DNA of 39,464 nucleotides. It comes from Planctomycetota bacterium (GTDB lineage: Bacteria > Planctomycetota > UBA1135 > UBA2386). Positions 9,988 through 20,289 of the stretch are shown here, piece by piece. The translations under genes and the position numbers were made by a program. Within the stretch, counting starts at the first letter, position 1. Each line of letters starts with the position of its first letter. The stretch is taken from NCBI GenBank assembly GCA_016795295.1, contig JAEUHP010000295.1:1-39464 (forward strand), written 5' to 3'. Below the pieces are notes generated by a model. It made no database searches and was not told the origin of the DNA. It saw nothing but the letters and a program-made list of their open reading frames with translations.

Positions 9988-11022
9988 TCAGCGACCGCCG
10001 CGCAGTTGTCCGCACGCGCCGCCGACGCTGCGGCCCTTGACCACTCGCGCGCGCACGGCGAGCCCATGGGCTCGTAGCCGCGTGGCGAACGCGGTGACTT
10101 CGGCGTCGGTCGGGGCGCTCCCCACCGGCTCGTGGTCGGGATTGTAGGGGATCAGATGCACGTGGCAGCGGCCCAGGCCCGTCGCGAACGCCGCCAGCTC
10201 CGCGGCGTCCGCGGCCGTGTCGTTCACGCCCGGCAACAGGCACCAGTGCAGGCCCAGCGCGAAGTTCGTGCGTTGCCGGTACGCCACCAGCGCGCGGTGG
10301 ATCTCGTCCAGCCGATACCGGGCGCCGTGGCGCAGCAGCTCGCGGCGCTTCGGCTCGTTCGCCGCGTGCAGCGACAGGGACAGGCCGAGGCGTTTCCAGC
10401 CCAGGTCGCGCAGCGCTGCCAGCCCTGGCACGTGGCCGATCGTGCACACGGTGAGCTGGTCTTGGGCGTAGGCCAAGCCGTGCGGGTCGGTGAGCACGCG
10501 CAGCGCGCCGAGCAGGCCCGGCAGGTTGTCGAGCGGTTCGCCCATGCCCTGGAACACCAGGGTGTCGGGGCGTCGGGTGCGCTGCGCCAACACCACCTGG
10601 GCCACGATCTCGCCGGCACTCAGGTTGCGCCGCAGGCCGAGCCGGCCGGTGGCGCAGAACGTGCAGGCCCGCGCGCAGCCGACCTGGGTCGACAGACACA
10701 GACTGCTGCGGCCGCGACCCATCGGCAGCGCCACGCATTCGATGGTTTCGCCATCGCCAAGGCGCAGCAGGTGCTTCTCGACCAGGCCCGTGGCCACCTG
10801 CTCGTGGGCAACCGCCAGCGGTTGCGGCAGCTGCAGATTGGCGAACTGGCGCCAGGTCGCGGCGGCGGTGGCGCCCAGTCCATGCGCCTCGGGCTCGAAC
10901 ACCCCCTCGCGCACGGCGGCCCGGTGCACCGCCTTCGCCACCCCGGCCCCCTTGCGCGGGCCGAACTCGGCGGCCGCTCGCGCGGCGAGTTCCTGGGCGG
11001 TGGTGCCGAGCAGGTCCAACAT
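9988..11022 (-). CDS. rlmN: Dual-specificity 23S rRNA/tRNA adenine C2-methyltransferase RlmN
   Basis: A 344-residue radical-SAM enzyme that methylates C2 of A2503 in 23S rRNA, and A37 in some tRNAs. The radical-SAM cluster motif CARACTFC gives C116, C120 and C123 within the RlmN-typical STQVGCARACTFCATG context. FQGMGEPLDN, SLSLHAANEPKR and HLIPYNP are further family landmarks. The C-terminal GGACGQL carries the second catalytic Cys expected for RlmN. The N-terminal helical domain (about 1-90) is shorter than in E. coli. It faces the ABC transporter gene divergently across 108 nt. A possible -10 (TAGATT on the coding strand) sits close to the start, but I would not rely on it. Confidence 0.94.
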   Translation of the reverse strand: MLDLLGTTAQELAARAAAEFGPRKGAGVAKAVHRAAVREGVFEPEAHGLGATAAATWRQFANLQLPQPLAVAHEQVATGLVEKHLLRLGDGETIECVALPMGRGRSSLCLSTQVGCARACTFCATGRLGLRRNLSAGEIVAQVVLAQRTRRPDTLVFQGMGEPLDNLPGLLGALRVLTDPHGLAYAQDQLTVCTIGHVPGLAALRDLGWKRLGLSLSLHAANEPKRRELLRHGARYRLDEIHRALVAYRQRTNFALGLHWCLLPGVNDTAADAAELAAFATGLGRCHVHLIPYNPDHEPVGSAPTDAEVTAFATRLRAHGLAVRARVVKGRSVGGACGQLRGGR

Positions 11023-11130
11023 GCCGGGAATCTACCATGCGGCGCGCCGCCATGAGCTTTGCCGGGAAAAGTAGTCACGATTCCGAAGAAAGAGGCTGGC
11101 ACTCCGGTGCGCGGCGTCGATGATGCCGGC

Positions 11131-11922
11131 ATGACGCAAGTTCCGTCCACCGCTGCCGCAGCGACGCCTGCGGCCGCGCGTCCGGTGGTGCTGGCGGCGC
11201 GTTCGGTGTTCCGCTTCCGCGCCGTCGACGGCCAGCAAGTGCCGATCGTGCGCGACGTGTCGTTCGACCTGCATCAGGGCGAGTTCGCCGCGATCATGGG
11301 GCCGTCGGGCTCGGGCAAGTCGACGCTGTTGCACGTGCTGGCCGGACTCGATCGGCCTTCGGCTGGGCAGGTGCTGCTTGCCGGCCAGGATCTCGCCCAG
11401 GGCAACGAAGAGCACCGCGCCGCGATCCGTCGCCAGCATCTCGGCTTCGTGTTCCAGTTCTTCCATCTGCTGCCCGATCTGACCGTCGAAGAAAACGTGA
11501 CGCTGCCGTTGCGCATCCTCGGCCAGAGCCCGCGGCGCCACCGGGCGCGCGTCGATTCGCTGCTCGGCCTGCTCGGTGTCGCCAAACTGCGCGACCGGCT
11601 GCCCTCGGCGCTTTCGGGCGGTGAGATGCAGCGCGTGTCGATCGCCCGGGCCCTGGTCACCCAGCCGCCGCTGTTGCTCGCCGACGAACCGACCGGCAAC
11701 CTGTCGAGCAAAGCCGGCGAGGAGGTGGTGGCGCTGTTGCGCTCGGTGCGCGACCAGCTCGGCACGGCGGTGTTGCTGGTGACCCACAATCCACGCGACG
11801 CCGCCGCTGGCGATCGGGTGTTGTTCCTGCACGATGGGGCGCTGCGGGGCAGCGCCGAACTCACGGGAGGACCGTTCGGTGTCGCTGACGTTTTTCGTCG
11901 TCTCCAGGAACTGGGCATCTAG
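11131..11922 (+). CDS. ABC transporter ATP-binding protein, MacB/LolD type
   Basis: A 263-residue ATPase of the LolD/MacB/FtsE group. Walker A is GPSGSGKST (from residue 57). The Q-loop segment is GFVFQFFHLLPDLTVEENV, the signature is LSGGEMQRV (from residue 161), Walker B is LLLADEPTGNLSS, and the H-loop is LLVTHNP. It powers the FtsX-fold permease encoded next, which it overlaps by 44 nt, so the two are made together. The substrate cannot be told; this group moves lipoproteins, peptides or drugs, or acts mechanically at the envelope. ATG 11131 is preferred; an upstream in-frame start at 11059 would add 24 residues without family support. Confidence 0.9.
   Translation: MTQVPSTAAAATPAAARPVVLAARSVFRFRAVDGQQVPIVRDVSFDLHQGEFAAIMGPSGSGKSTLLHVLAGLDRPSAGQVLLAGQDLAQGNEEHRAAIRRQHLGFVFQFFHLLPDLTVEENVTLPLRILGQSPRRHRARVDSLLGLLGVAKLRDRLPSALSGGEMQRVSIARALVTQPPLLLADEPTGNLSSKAGEEVVALLRSVRDQLGTAVLLVTHNPRDAAAGDRVLFLHDGALRGSAELTGGPFGVADVFRRLQELGI
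11865..11870 (+). promoter_or_regulatory. Shine-Dalgarno that fixes the permease GTG start
   Basis: GGGAGG lies 8 nt before the GTG at 11879, inside the preceding ATPase gene. Few other genes in this window have such a clear site. It supports the GTG as the true permease start, since no ATG occurs before the first membrane helix. Confidence 0.6.
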
Positions 11923-14485
11923 TCCGCTGCGCATCTGCCTGTCGCTGCTGGGCATCGCGCTCGGCGTGGCGATCGTGGTGGCCATCTACGTGATGGACCA
12001 CAACACGATCCAGAGCCGTTTGCGGGCCCAGGATCGGCAGCGCGGGCCGGTCGATCTCGAAGTGGCCGTGCGCGGCCAGGACGAGCCGAGCGCCGCCGTG
12101 GCCGCGCGGTTGCGCGCCCACCCAGGGGTTGCCCAGGTGGCGGTCTGGCAGGAAGCGCGGGGGCTCCTACGTTCGACGCGGAGCGAGCTCGACGTCGCGG
12201 TGTTCGGTCTCGCACCGTTGCCGGCCGGTTCGTTCGGCCACTACGCGGTCGGGGCGGGCCGTGATCTCGAGGCCACCGATGCCGAGGCCGCGACCCCGGG
12301 GCTCTTGCTCGGCCTCGAAGCTGCGCGCCAGCTCGGAGTGGGGCCCGGCGACACCGTGCAGATCGGCGAACCCGAACGCATGGCGCGCGTCGAGTGCCGG
12401 GACGGCGTGCTGGTGCCGGTGCCGCCGACGGCCGGAGCCGCACCGTTCCGCACCTCGGCCACGGTGGTCGGCATCCTGACCCCCGACCGGCTCGGCGGGC
12501 GTGATTTCGGCCAAGTGGCGGTGGTGGCGCTGGAGCTGGCGCAGCGGCTGCAGCGGCGCGGTGCCGAGCTGTTCCACGTGCAGCGCACCCAGGGGGCCGA
12601 CCTCGATCGGCTGCGCCGTGACCTGCGCCAGCACTACGCGGTCGCCGACCAGCGGCAAGCCTTGATCGGCGAAGCCGCCGACGAGCGCGCGTTCCGCAAC
12701 GGCCTCAAGGTGCTCGGGGGGCTGGCCCTGCTGCTCGGCATGTACGTGGTGTTCCAGACCCTGTCGCATTCCCTGGTGGCACGCGTGCGGCAGCTCGGTC
12801 TGCTGCGCTGCCTCGGGGCCGGCACCGGCTCGATCACCCGCATCTTCTTGCTCGATGCGCTGTGGCTCGGTGGGCTCGGTTCGGTGCTCGGGGTCGGACT
12901 CGGACTCTTGCTGGCCGACCAGTTGCGGGCCCACGACGTGAGCTCGCTCGGCCTCGGCAAGGCGTGGTCGACCTTCGAGATCCCCATTTTTCCCGTGGTG
13001 TGGACCGCGGTGCTCGGCGTGCTGTTCACCTTGGCCGGGGCGATGTTCCCGTTGGTGCGCGCGCGCAGCGTGCCGGCCCTCGACATCTTGCGCGCGCGCG
13101 GCCTCGCCCCCAGTGCCGACGACGGGGTGGATCTACTGCGCGGGCTGAACGGTTGGATGTTCGCGCTGTTGGTGTTCGCGCTGCCGCTCGCCTACCTGGC
13201 GATGACGCCGCTCGCCGCGGAGGAGGGCGCCGAGACGTTGGTCGTGCTGCTCGAACTGGTCGGCATCCTGGTGGTGTTCGGCAGCGTGCTGCTGTTGGCG
13301 CCCGCGGCGGTGGCCTGGCTGGGGCGGCTCTTGTTGCTGCCGCTCCGCTTGGTTTGGCCGCTGCCGACGTGGCTGGTCGGCAAGGTGGTGGTGCGTTCGG
13401 CGGGCCGAGTTGCGGCTGCGGTCTGCGGTCTGTCCGCGGTGCTGCTGGCGCTGCTCGGGCTCAAGAGCCTGACCTGGTCGCTGCGCGCCGAGGTGGCGGC
13501 GTTCGCCCAGGAGGCGCTCGACGACCGGCTGTTCCTGCGCACCGCGCCGTGCCGGCCCGAGCAGGTCGCTCTGTTGCAGGCGGTGCCCGGGGTCGCCAGC
13601 ATCGCCGCCGCCGAGGGCGAACAACGCGGCAACGGCTTCTTCCTGCGCGGCATGGCGGTGGGCAGCCTGGTCGAGGCCGGTGGACCGTTGGCGGGGCGCC
13701 CCGAGCTCCTGCACGCCTACACCGATCTGCGCCAGCGCTCGGTGGTGATCAGCAGCCGGCTGGCGCGCCATCAGAACCTGCAACCCGGCGATGGACTGAC
13801 CCTGGCCGACCGCAACGGCGGGCTGGTGGTGTACAAAGTGCTCGCGGTTGGCGATGGCGTGGGCTTCGACATGGACGAACGCGCGTTCGCGCTCGCCGAC
13901 CCACGCTGGTTGCGGCAGGACTTCTGCACCGCCGAGGCCAGCGTCGAGCACGTGGCGCTGCGCCTGCAGCCCGGTGCCGACGCCGATGCAGTGCTGCTCG
14001 CGGCGCGCCGGCTGCTGCCGGCCGTGCCGAAGTCCAAGACGGGCGCTTGGATCCGGGACTTCTTGCAGCGCGACGTCGACCGCGACTTCGTGTTGTTCGA
14101 TCTGTTGCTGTTGCTGATGCTGGTGTTGGCCGGGGTCGGCCTCTTGAACGGCATGACCATCGCCGCGCTCGGTCGGGCGCGCGAACTCGGCGTGCTGCGT
14201 GCGCTCGGCATCCGGCGGGCGGACCTCGGCGGCAGCTTCGTGCTCGAAGGGTTGATGGTCGGTGCGATCGCCGCGGTGCTGTCGGTCGCGTTGGCCGTGC
14301 CGATGGGCTACCTGCTGGTCCGCGGCATGAACCAGGTCGCGGCGCTGGCGGCGCCGTTCGCGTTGCCGTGGCGCTGGCTGTGGCTCACCCCGGTTTTGGC
14401 GCTGCTCACCGGCGTGCTGGCGGGGCTCGTGCCCGCGTGGCGGTCGCTGCGTCAGAGTCCGGCCGAGGCGGTGCGCTACGAGTGA
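11879..14485 (+). CDS. ABC transporter permease with duplicated FtsX domain
   Basis: An 868-residue integral membrane permease with two FtsX-like halves. A first helix (about 17-37, LRICLSLLGIALGVAIVVAI) is followed by a large extracytoplasmic MacB-type domain. Three helices around LGGLALLLGMYVVFQTL, LWLGGLGSVLGVGLGLLLA and FPVVWTAVLGVLFTLAGAMF come next, then two further hydrophobic segments (about 430-500). A second periplasmic domain and a final three-helix FtsX domain (DLLLLLMLVLAGVGLLNGM, through to the C terminus) complete it. The ending PAWRSLRQSPAEAVRYE is typical of the family. This layout fits the large permeases that pair with LolD/MacB-type ATPases for export or envelope work. The GTG start overlaps the ATPase gene by 44 nt. 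The substrate is unknown. Confidence 0.9.
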   Translation: MSLTFFVVSRNWASSPLRICLSLLGIALGVAIVVAIYVMDHNTIQSRLRAQDRQRGPVDLEVAVRGQDEPSAAVAARLRAHPGVAQVAVWQEARGLLRSTRSELDVAVFGLAPLPAGSFGHYAVGAGRDLEATDAEAATPGLLLGLEAARQLGVGPGDTVQIGEPERMARVECRDGVLVPVPPTAGAAPFRTSATVVGILTPDRLGGRDFGQVAVVALELAQRLQRRGAELFHVQRTQGADLDRLRRDLRQHYAVADQRQALIGEAADERAFRNGLKVLGGLALLLGMYVVFQTLSHSLVARVRQLGLLRCLGAGTGSITRIFLLDALWLGGLGSVLGVGLGLLLADQLRAHDVSSLGLGKAWSTFEIPIFPVVWTAVLGVLFTLAGAMFPLVRARSVPALDILRARGLAPSADDGVDLLRGLNGWMFALLVFALPLAYLAMTPLAAEEGAETLVVLLELVGILVVFGSVLLLAPAAVAWLGRLLLLPLRLVWPLPTWLVGKVVVRSAGRVAAAVCGLSAVLLALLGLKSLTWSLRAEVAAFAQEALDDRLFLRTAPCRPEQVALLQAVPGVASIAAAEGEQRGNGFFLRGMAVGSLVEAGGPLAGRPELLHAYTDLRQRSVVISSRLARHQNLQPGDGLTLADRNGGLVVYKVLAVGDGVGFDMDERAFALADPRWLRQDFCTAEASVEHVALRLQPGADADAVLLAARRLLPAVPKSKTGAWIRDFLQRDVDRDFVLFDLLLLLMLVLAGVGLLNGMTIAALGRARELGVLRALGIRRADLGGSFVLEGLMVGAIAAVLSVALAVPMGYLLVRGMNQVAALAAPFALPWRWLWLTPVLALLTGVLAGLVPAWRSLRQSPAEAVRYE

Positions 14486-14533
14486 GGGGCGAGTGGCGGC
14501 CGAAGGGGCGGGTGTGTGGTGGGCGGCCGTCGT

Positions 14534-16795
14534 TCAGCGGCGCCCGAGCGTGCCCTGGCCGGCGTTGCTGATCACGGCCCCCACGGCATTCGGCACGCTC
14601 GCGTCGACCGCCAAGAACTGGTTGTAGTAGGTGAAGCCGGTGTAGCTGGCACCCATGGTGAGCGGGAACGGAAAGCGCAGGGTGCCACCACCGTGGAAGG
14701 CGTAGAACGGGTCGTCGAGCGAGAGGAACGCTTGGCAACCGGGCAACCCGTACGGGGCCAGTGGGGCGGGCAGCGGTTGGCCGAGCCACAGGCTGTTGCT
14801 GAAGCCGAACACCACGATCACCAAGCCCGCCTGTGGCGGCAGGCCGGACAATTGCAGTTCGAAGGTGTCGCCGAGCCACGGCCGTTGGCCGGGTGCCGCG
14901 GCGAGTTGTGGCGTGCCCCAAGGCCCGGGGCAGCCAGCGCCGAAGGTGGTGTAGCGGGCCGGGGCGGCACTGGTGTAGAGGCGGGTGTCCGGCAGGTCGC
15001 CGTTCAGATCGCTGCCGCCGAACAGCACCGTGGTGTCGCTGGCGGCGTGGTGGCACAGCACCGCGGCGTGGCGCGCCGGCAGCGCTGGGTTCGCGCCGAT
15101 CGCCTGCCACTGGCTGCCGTCCCATTCCCAGGTGTCCCCGCGCACGGAGAACGTTGCGTCCAGGCCGCCGGTGAGCACGATCCGGCTGCGGTCCGCGGCG
15201 AACGCCAGGGCGGCGCCGAAACGTCCGGCAGGCGGGGTGCTCGGTGCTGCGAGTTGCCACGACACACCGTCGTAGGTCCACGTGTCGGCCAGCACCTGCG
15301 CGCCGCGTTGGCCGCCGAACAGCACCGCCCGCTGCCGCACCGCGTCGTAGCCGAGCGCGGCGAACTGGCGCGCTGGCGGCAGCAATCCGACCACGGTTGT
15401 CCAGCCCAACGCCGTCCAGCGGAACGCATCCCCGAGGGGGGTGAAGTTTGCGTCGCTGCCACCGAACAGCAGCACGCTGCCATCGCCGAGCGTGCACATG
15501 GCGTGCCCTTGCCGCGGTGCCGGCGACTGGCTGGGCGCGAGCTGCGTCCAGGTGCCGCCGTTCCAGCTCCAGGTGTCGCCGCGGGCGCCGCTGGCATCGC
15601 GGCCGCCGAACAGCAGCACGCTGCTGCGGCTCTGGTCGAACGCCAAGGCGTGGAACTGCCGCGCACTCGGGCCGCCCTGCGCCAACTCGTGCCAGCCGAC
15701 GCCATCCCATTCCCAGGTGTCGCTGCGGTCGAGACCGGCTTGGGTGGTGCCGCCGAACACCACGGCGCGGCTGCGGCTCGGGTCGTAGGCCGCAGCGTGT
15801 CCCTGGCGGGCCGGCGGCGTGGCGGCGGCTTGCGCAGTGGCCCAGCCCGAGGCCTGCAGCCGCAGCACGTCGCCGAACCGCGCGCCGAAATTGCCGGCGC
15901 CGCCGGCCAGCAGCAGGTCCCCGGATGCCGGATCCACCGCGGCCGCAGCACCGCTGCGCGCCGGCAGGCCTTGGGTGGTGGGCACCGGGCTCCAAGCCGA
16001 ACCGGTGAGCCGCCAGCAGTCCCCACGCGGTCCGAGCGGATCCGCGCCGCCGGCCAGCAGCAGGGTGCCGTTCGCTTCCGCAACCAGCACGGCATCGTGG
16101 CGGGGCGGTGGGCTGCCGATGCCGGCGAACGGGTTCCAGGCGCCGCCCTGCCACTGGAAAGCGTCGTTGCGCGGCCCGGCCAGGTCCTGGCCGCCGACCA
16201 GCAGCACACCACCCGCGAACGGCGCGGCGGCGGCGCCCCGACGCGGTCCTGGGCCGCCGCTGCCAGCGCTGGTCCAGGCCGAGCCGGACCAGAGCCACGT
16301 GTCGCCGAGCAGGGCCGAGTTGCGACCGCCGCCGTGCAGGACCACCGCGCCGCTGGCGCCGTCGAAGGCCATGGCATGGCCACTGCGCGGCAGCGGCCCG
16401 CCGGTGGCGGCGAGGCTCCAGGTGGTGCCGTCGTAGGTCCAGGTGTCGCCCAGTTCGGTCTGGGCGCCGCGGCCGCCGAACAGCAGCAGGCGACCGCGCG
16501 CCAGATCGGTCACCAAGCCATGGCCGCTCCGCGGCGGTGGGCTGGTCTGGGGCGTGGATCGCTCGAGACCGCCCTGGCGCCAGATCCAGGTCTCGGCATT
16601 GGGGCCGGTGCCATCGTCGCCACCGAACCAGACCAGGGTGTTGCGCCAGGGGTCCACCGCGACCGCCAGGCCGCTGCGTGGGGTGAACGCGCGCAGTGGC
16701 TCGAAACCGACCTGTGCGGCAACCGATCCGGCCACGCCAAGGGCCGCTACCAGGTGCGCGCTCAGGCGGAGCCGAGCGACTGGCCCAGGGGGCAT
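14534..16795 (-). CDS. Secreted Kelch-repeat protein with C-terminal FGAGCPG domain
   Basis: A 753-residue protein with a signal peptide (MPPGPVARLRLSAHLVAALG, then VAGSVAAQ). Residues about 27-616 hold 12 Kelch-like repeats of about 49 residues, each with a central LLFGG/VVFGG strand turn, a DTWxWxG motif and a PPxRxGHA-like start. That is enough for two six-bladed beta-propellers (inference). The last 137 residues start TFGAGCPGPWG and carry two cysteines; I associate this domain with secreted planctomycete proteins. Propellers of this kind bind proteins or glycans, and no catalytic site is visible. An alternative ATG at 16852 adds 19 Pro/Arg-rich residues with weaker codon bias, so 16795 is preferred. 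It is divergent from the subtilase-like gene. Confidence 0.85.
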   Translation of the reverse strand: MPPGPVARLRLSAHLVAALGVAGSVAAQVGFEPLRAFTPRSGLAVAVDPWRNTLVWFGGDDGTGPNAETWIWRQGGLERSTPQTSPPPRSGHGLVTDLARGRLLLFGGRGAQTELGDTWTYDGTTWSLAATGGPLPRSGHAMAFDGASGAVVLHGGGRNSALLGDTWLWSGSAWTSAGSGGPGPRRGAAAAPFAGGVLLVGGQDLAGPRNDAFQWQGGAWNPFAGIGSPPPRHDAVLVAEANGTLLLAGGADPLGPRGDCWRLTGSAWSPVPTTQGLPARSGAAAAVDPASGDLLLAGGAGNFGARFGDVLRLQASGWATAQAAATPPARQGHAAAYDPSRSRAVVFGGTTQAGLDRSDTWEWDGVGWHELAQGGPSARQFHALAFDQSRSSVLLFGGRDASGARGDTWSWNGGTWTQLAPSQSPAPRQGHAMCTLGDGSVLLFGGSDANFTPLGDAFRWTALGWTTVVGLLPPARQFAALGYDAVRQRAVLFGGQRGAQVLADTWTYDGVSWQLAAPSTPPAGRFGAALAFAADRSRIVLTGGLDATFSVRGDTWEWDGSQWQAIGANPALPARHAAVLCHHAASDTTVLFGGSDLNGDLPDTRLYTSAAPARYTTFGAGCPGPWGTPQLAAAPGQRPWLGDTFELQLSGLPPQAGLVIVVFGFSNSLWLGQPLPAPLAPYGLPGCQAFLSLDDPFYAFHGGGTLRFPFPLTMGASYTGFTYYNQFLAVDASVPNAVGAVISNAGQGTLGRR

Positions 16796-16914
16796 GCGGC
16801 GTGGGTCGGGCAAGCGATCGGCGCTGGGAGAGGGGGGCGGGGGACGGGACATGGTAGCGCACGATGGACCGGCAGTAACCCCCGCCGGCACAGGTGATAG
16901 ACTGGCCAACCACG

Positions 16915-18681
16915 ATGCGCAGTGTGTTGCCATTTCTGTTCGCCTCCGCCCTGGTGGCGCAGGCTCCGGCCCCGACGGCGCGCGGCGAGCTGCGCCAGCA
17001 CGCCGCGGTGGTGGCCAAGAGCCCGCAGGTGTTCGGTCAGCGGCTGTGTGTCAAACTCGCCGAGGGCTGTGGCGCCGAATGGCGCGACGGGCGCCTGCAG
17101 TCGCGCACCGGGGTCGATTTGGCCGAAGCCAATGCCCTGTTCGCCGGAGCAGCGGTCACCCCGTTGTTCCCTGCCCTGTCCTGGGACGAACTCGACCTTT
17201 GGCACCGCCGGGCCTGCGCGGCCTTGCCCGAGGGCAGCCGGCCGGGGCACCTGGGGCTGTGGTTCCGGCTCGAACTGCCCGACGCTGCGGCGGCGGATGC
17301 GCTCACCGGCCGCCTGTTCGATTGCGCCCTGGTCGAGCACGTGCACAACGAGCCGCGCGGCACGCCGGCCGCAGCGGGAGTGCTGCCGCGGCCGGGCCAG
17401 GACATTCCGCCGGTGACGCCACTGTTCACGGCGTTGCAGAGCACCCACCAGCCGGCGCCGGCTGGGCTCGGGGTGTGGCAGGCCCAGTCGGTGTACGGCG
17501 CGCGCGGTCAGGGCACCGCCGTGGTGATGGTGGAGAACGACTGGTACCTCGACCACGAAGACATGGACCAGATGGTGTTGGCCAACTTCGTGGGGGCCTA
17601 CCCCGGAGGCAATTCCGGGGAGGCTGGCCATGGCACCGCCGGCGCGTCGGTCCTGGTCGCCGACCGCAACGACTATGGCATGACCGGCATGGTCGACGAG
17701 ACCCGGATCCGGTTCCTCGCCACCGGCAGCAACGGCGGTTTGGCCAACTCGATCCTGGTGGCCGGCGCGCAGAGCCAGCCCGGCGATCTGATCCTGTTCG
17801 TGCTGATGTTCATGCTCGGGCAGATCAGCACCACCGACTGGGTGCCGATGGAGTTCCTGCAGTCGATCTACGACGCCACCGCCACGGTGACGGGCAACGG
17901 CCGGCTGCTGGTCTGCGCCGCAGGCAACGGTGCCAACAGTCTGGACGATCCGCGGCTGCTGCGCCGGTTCGACCGCAGTTTCCGCGACTCCGGGGCGATC
18001 TTGGCCGCCGCCACCGAGGGCGACCTGCTGACCCGGGCCAGCTACAGCAACTACGGCTCGCGCATCGACGCCTGTGCCCAGGGCCTCTACGTGGTTGCCT
18101 GTGGCATCGGCACCATGTTCTGGCCGAACGGCGACCGCCGCCAGACCTACACCGCCGACTACCAGGGCACTTCGTCGGCCACGGCCCTGGTCGCGGGCGC
18201 GGTGGTGGCCTTGCAGGGCGCCGCGCGGGCCCAGCTCGGCCGCACCCTGAGCCTTGCCGAGATCCGCAACCTGCTGCACCACCACGGCTCGGCGTCGCCC
18301 GACGCGATCCGCCAGCGCCCGAACCTACCGGCGATGCTGGCGGTGCTGGGAGCCTTGGACGGCCTGCGGGCCAGCCACCCCGACCTGCCGCTCGGCGGTT
18401 CGGTCCAGATCGAGCTGTCCGGTCAGGTGGGCTCGGGGGCATTGCTGTTCGCCGGATTCGCCCCAGGCCGTACCGAACTCGGTTTCAACCGGCCGATCCT
18501 GCTGGATCTGGGCGGCATGCTCAGTCTCGGCTTCCTGGCCATGCCGACTGGCCAAGCGTCGTTCCCGGTCGCACTGCCGAATCTGGCCAGCTTGCGCGGC
18601 CTGAGCCTCTATTTTCAGGCCGGCCTGCTGCAGAACGGCGGGCTCTGGGTGACCAACAGTGTGCAAGTGACCGGGATCTGA
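16915..18681 (+). CDS. Secreted subtilase (S8)-like protein with Glu at the catalytic Asp position
   Basis: A 588-residue secreted protein with a signal peptide (MRSVLPFLFASALVAQA). A propeptide-like region (about 20-185) precedes an S8 domain (about 190-470). H239 (AGHGTAG), oxyanion N338 (CAAGNGAN) and nucleophile S420 (QGTSSATALVAGA) are all in their expected contexts. Where subtilases have D-T/S-G, this protein reads VMVENDWYLDHEDM, placing E207 at the Asp position. A related E-x-GW form exists in some S8 subfamilies as I recall, so activity is plausible but unproven. The last 95 residues or so form a beta-rich domain (LGGSVQIELSG through ASFPVALPNLASLRGLSLYF) common at the ends of secreted planctomycete proteins. 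It is divergent from the Kelch gene across 119 nt. Confidence 0.82.
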   Translation: MRSVLPFLFASALVAQAPAPTARGELRQHAAVVAKSPQVFGQRLCVKLAEGCGAEWRDGRLQSRTGVDLAEANALFAGAAVTPLFPALSWDELDLWHRRACAALPEGSRPGHLGLWFRLELPDAAAADALTGRLFDCALVEHVHNEPRGTPAAAGVLPRPGQDIPPVTPLFTALQSTHQPAPAGLGVWQAQSVYGARGQGTAVVMVENDWYLDHEDMDQMVLANFVGAYPGGNSGEAGHGTAGASVLVADRNDYGMTGMVDETRIRFLATGSNGGLANSILVAGAQSQPGDLILFVLMFMLGQISTTDWVPMEFLQSIYDATATVTGNGRLLVCAAGNGANSLDDPRLLRRFDRSFRDSGAILAAATEGDLLTRASYSNYGSRIDACAQGLYVVACGIGTMFWPNGDRRQTYTADYQGTSSATALVAGAVVALQGAARAQLGRTLSLAEIRNLLHHHGSASPDAIRQRPNLPAMLAVLGALDGLRASHPDLPLGGSVQIELSGQVGSGALLFAGFAPGRTELGFNRPILLDLGGMLSLGFLAMPTGQASFPVALPNLASLRGLSLYFQAGLLQNGGLWVTNSVQVTGI

Positions 18682-18686
18682 GGCGC

Positions 18687-18728
18687 GGGTCCGAGGCTCT
18701 GGGTCCGAGGCTCTGGGTCCGAGGCGCT
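18687..18728 (+). repeat. Three tandem copies of a 14-bp unit
   Basis: The unit GGGTCCGAGGCTCT occurs twice exactly (18687-18700, 18701-18714) and a third time with one change (GGGTCCGAGGCGCT, 18715-18728). A decayed partial fourth copy follows. It begins 6 nt after the protease stop, in the gap before the citrate synthase gene. It shows no strong hairpin and may be simple slippage. Confidence 0.75.
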
Positions 18729-18843
18729 GGATCCGGCCCTCGGGGGGGGCTGGCCGATCGGGGCCGGCGCCGGGTTTGCCGACAGTTCCGGCACGCGTCG
18801 TGCCGATCCATCGGCAACCCTGGATTTTCTGGAGCCTCGCACC

Positions 18844-20208
<1,365 letters not shown>

Positions 20209-20260
20209 GGGGCTTGCAGCGTCGCCGCGGCGCGGGGCGGTGACCACGCTGCGGCGTCGG

Positions 20261-20289
20261 GATCCGGCTCGCCGCAGGCGACCCGGATC
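20261..20289. terminator. Hairpin between convergent gltA and amidohydrolase gene
   Basis: GATCCGG and CCGGATC (7 bp) enclose a C/C mismatch, a second 5-bp stem (TCGCC/GGCGA) and a 3-nt loop. It lies between two convergent genes, touching the amidohydrolase stop codon. No T-tract follows on either strand. It could stop transcription from both sides or protect 3' ends. Confidence 0.5.

Noticed and set aside
11039..11050. GCGGCGCGCCGC palindrome between rlmN and the ABC gene
   Set aside because: It is 12 bp of pure G/C expected often by chance at this composition; no other support.
8402..11053. 883-codon minus-strand frame across the FKBP gene and rlmN
   Set aside because: It is out of frame with rlmN and opposite the FKBP gene, and has no recognisable domain.
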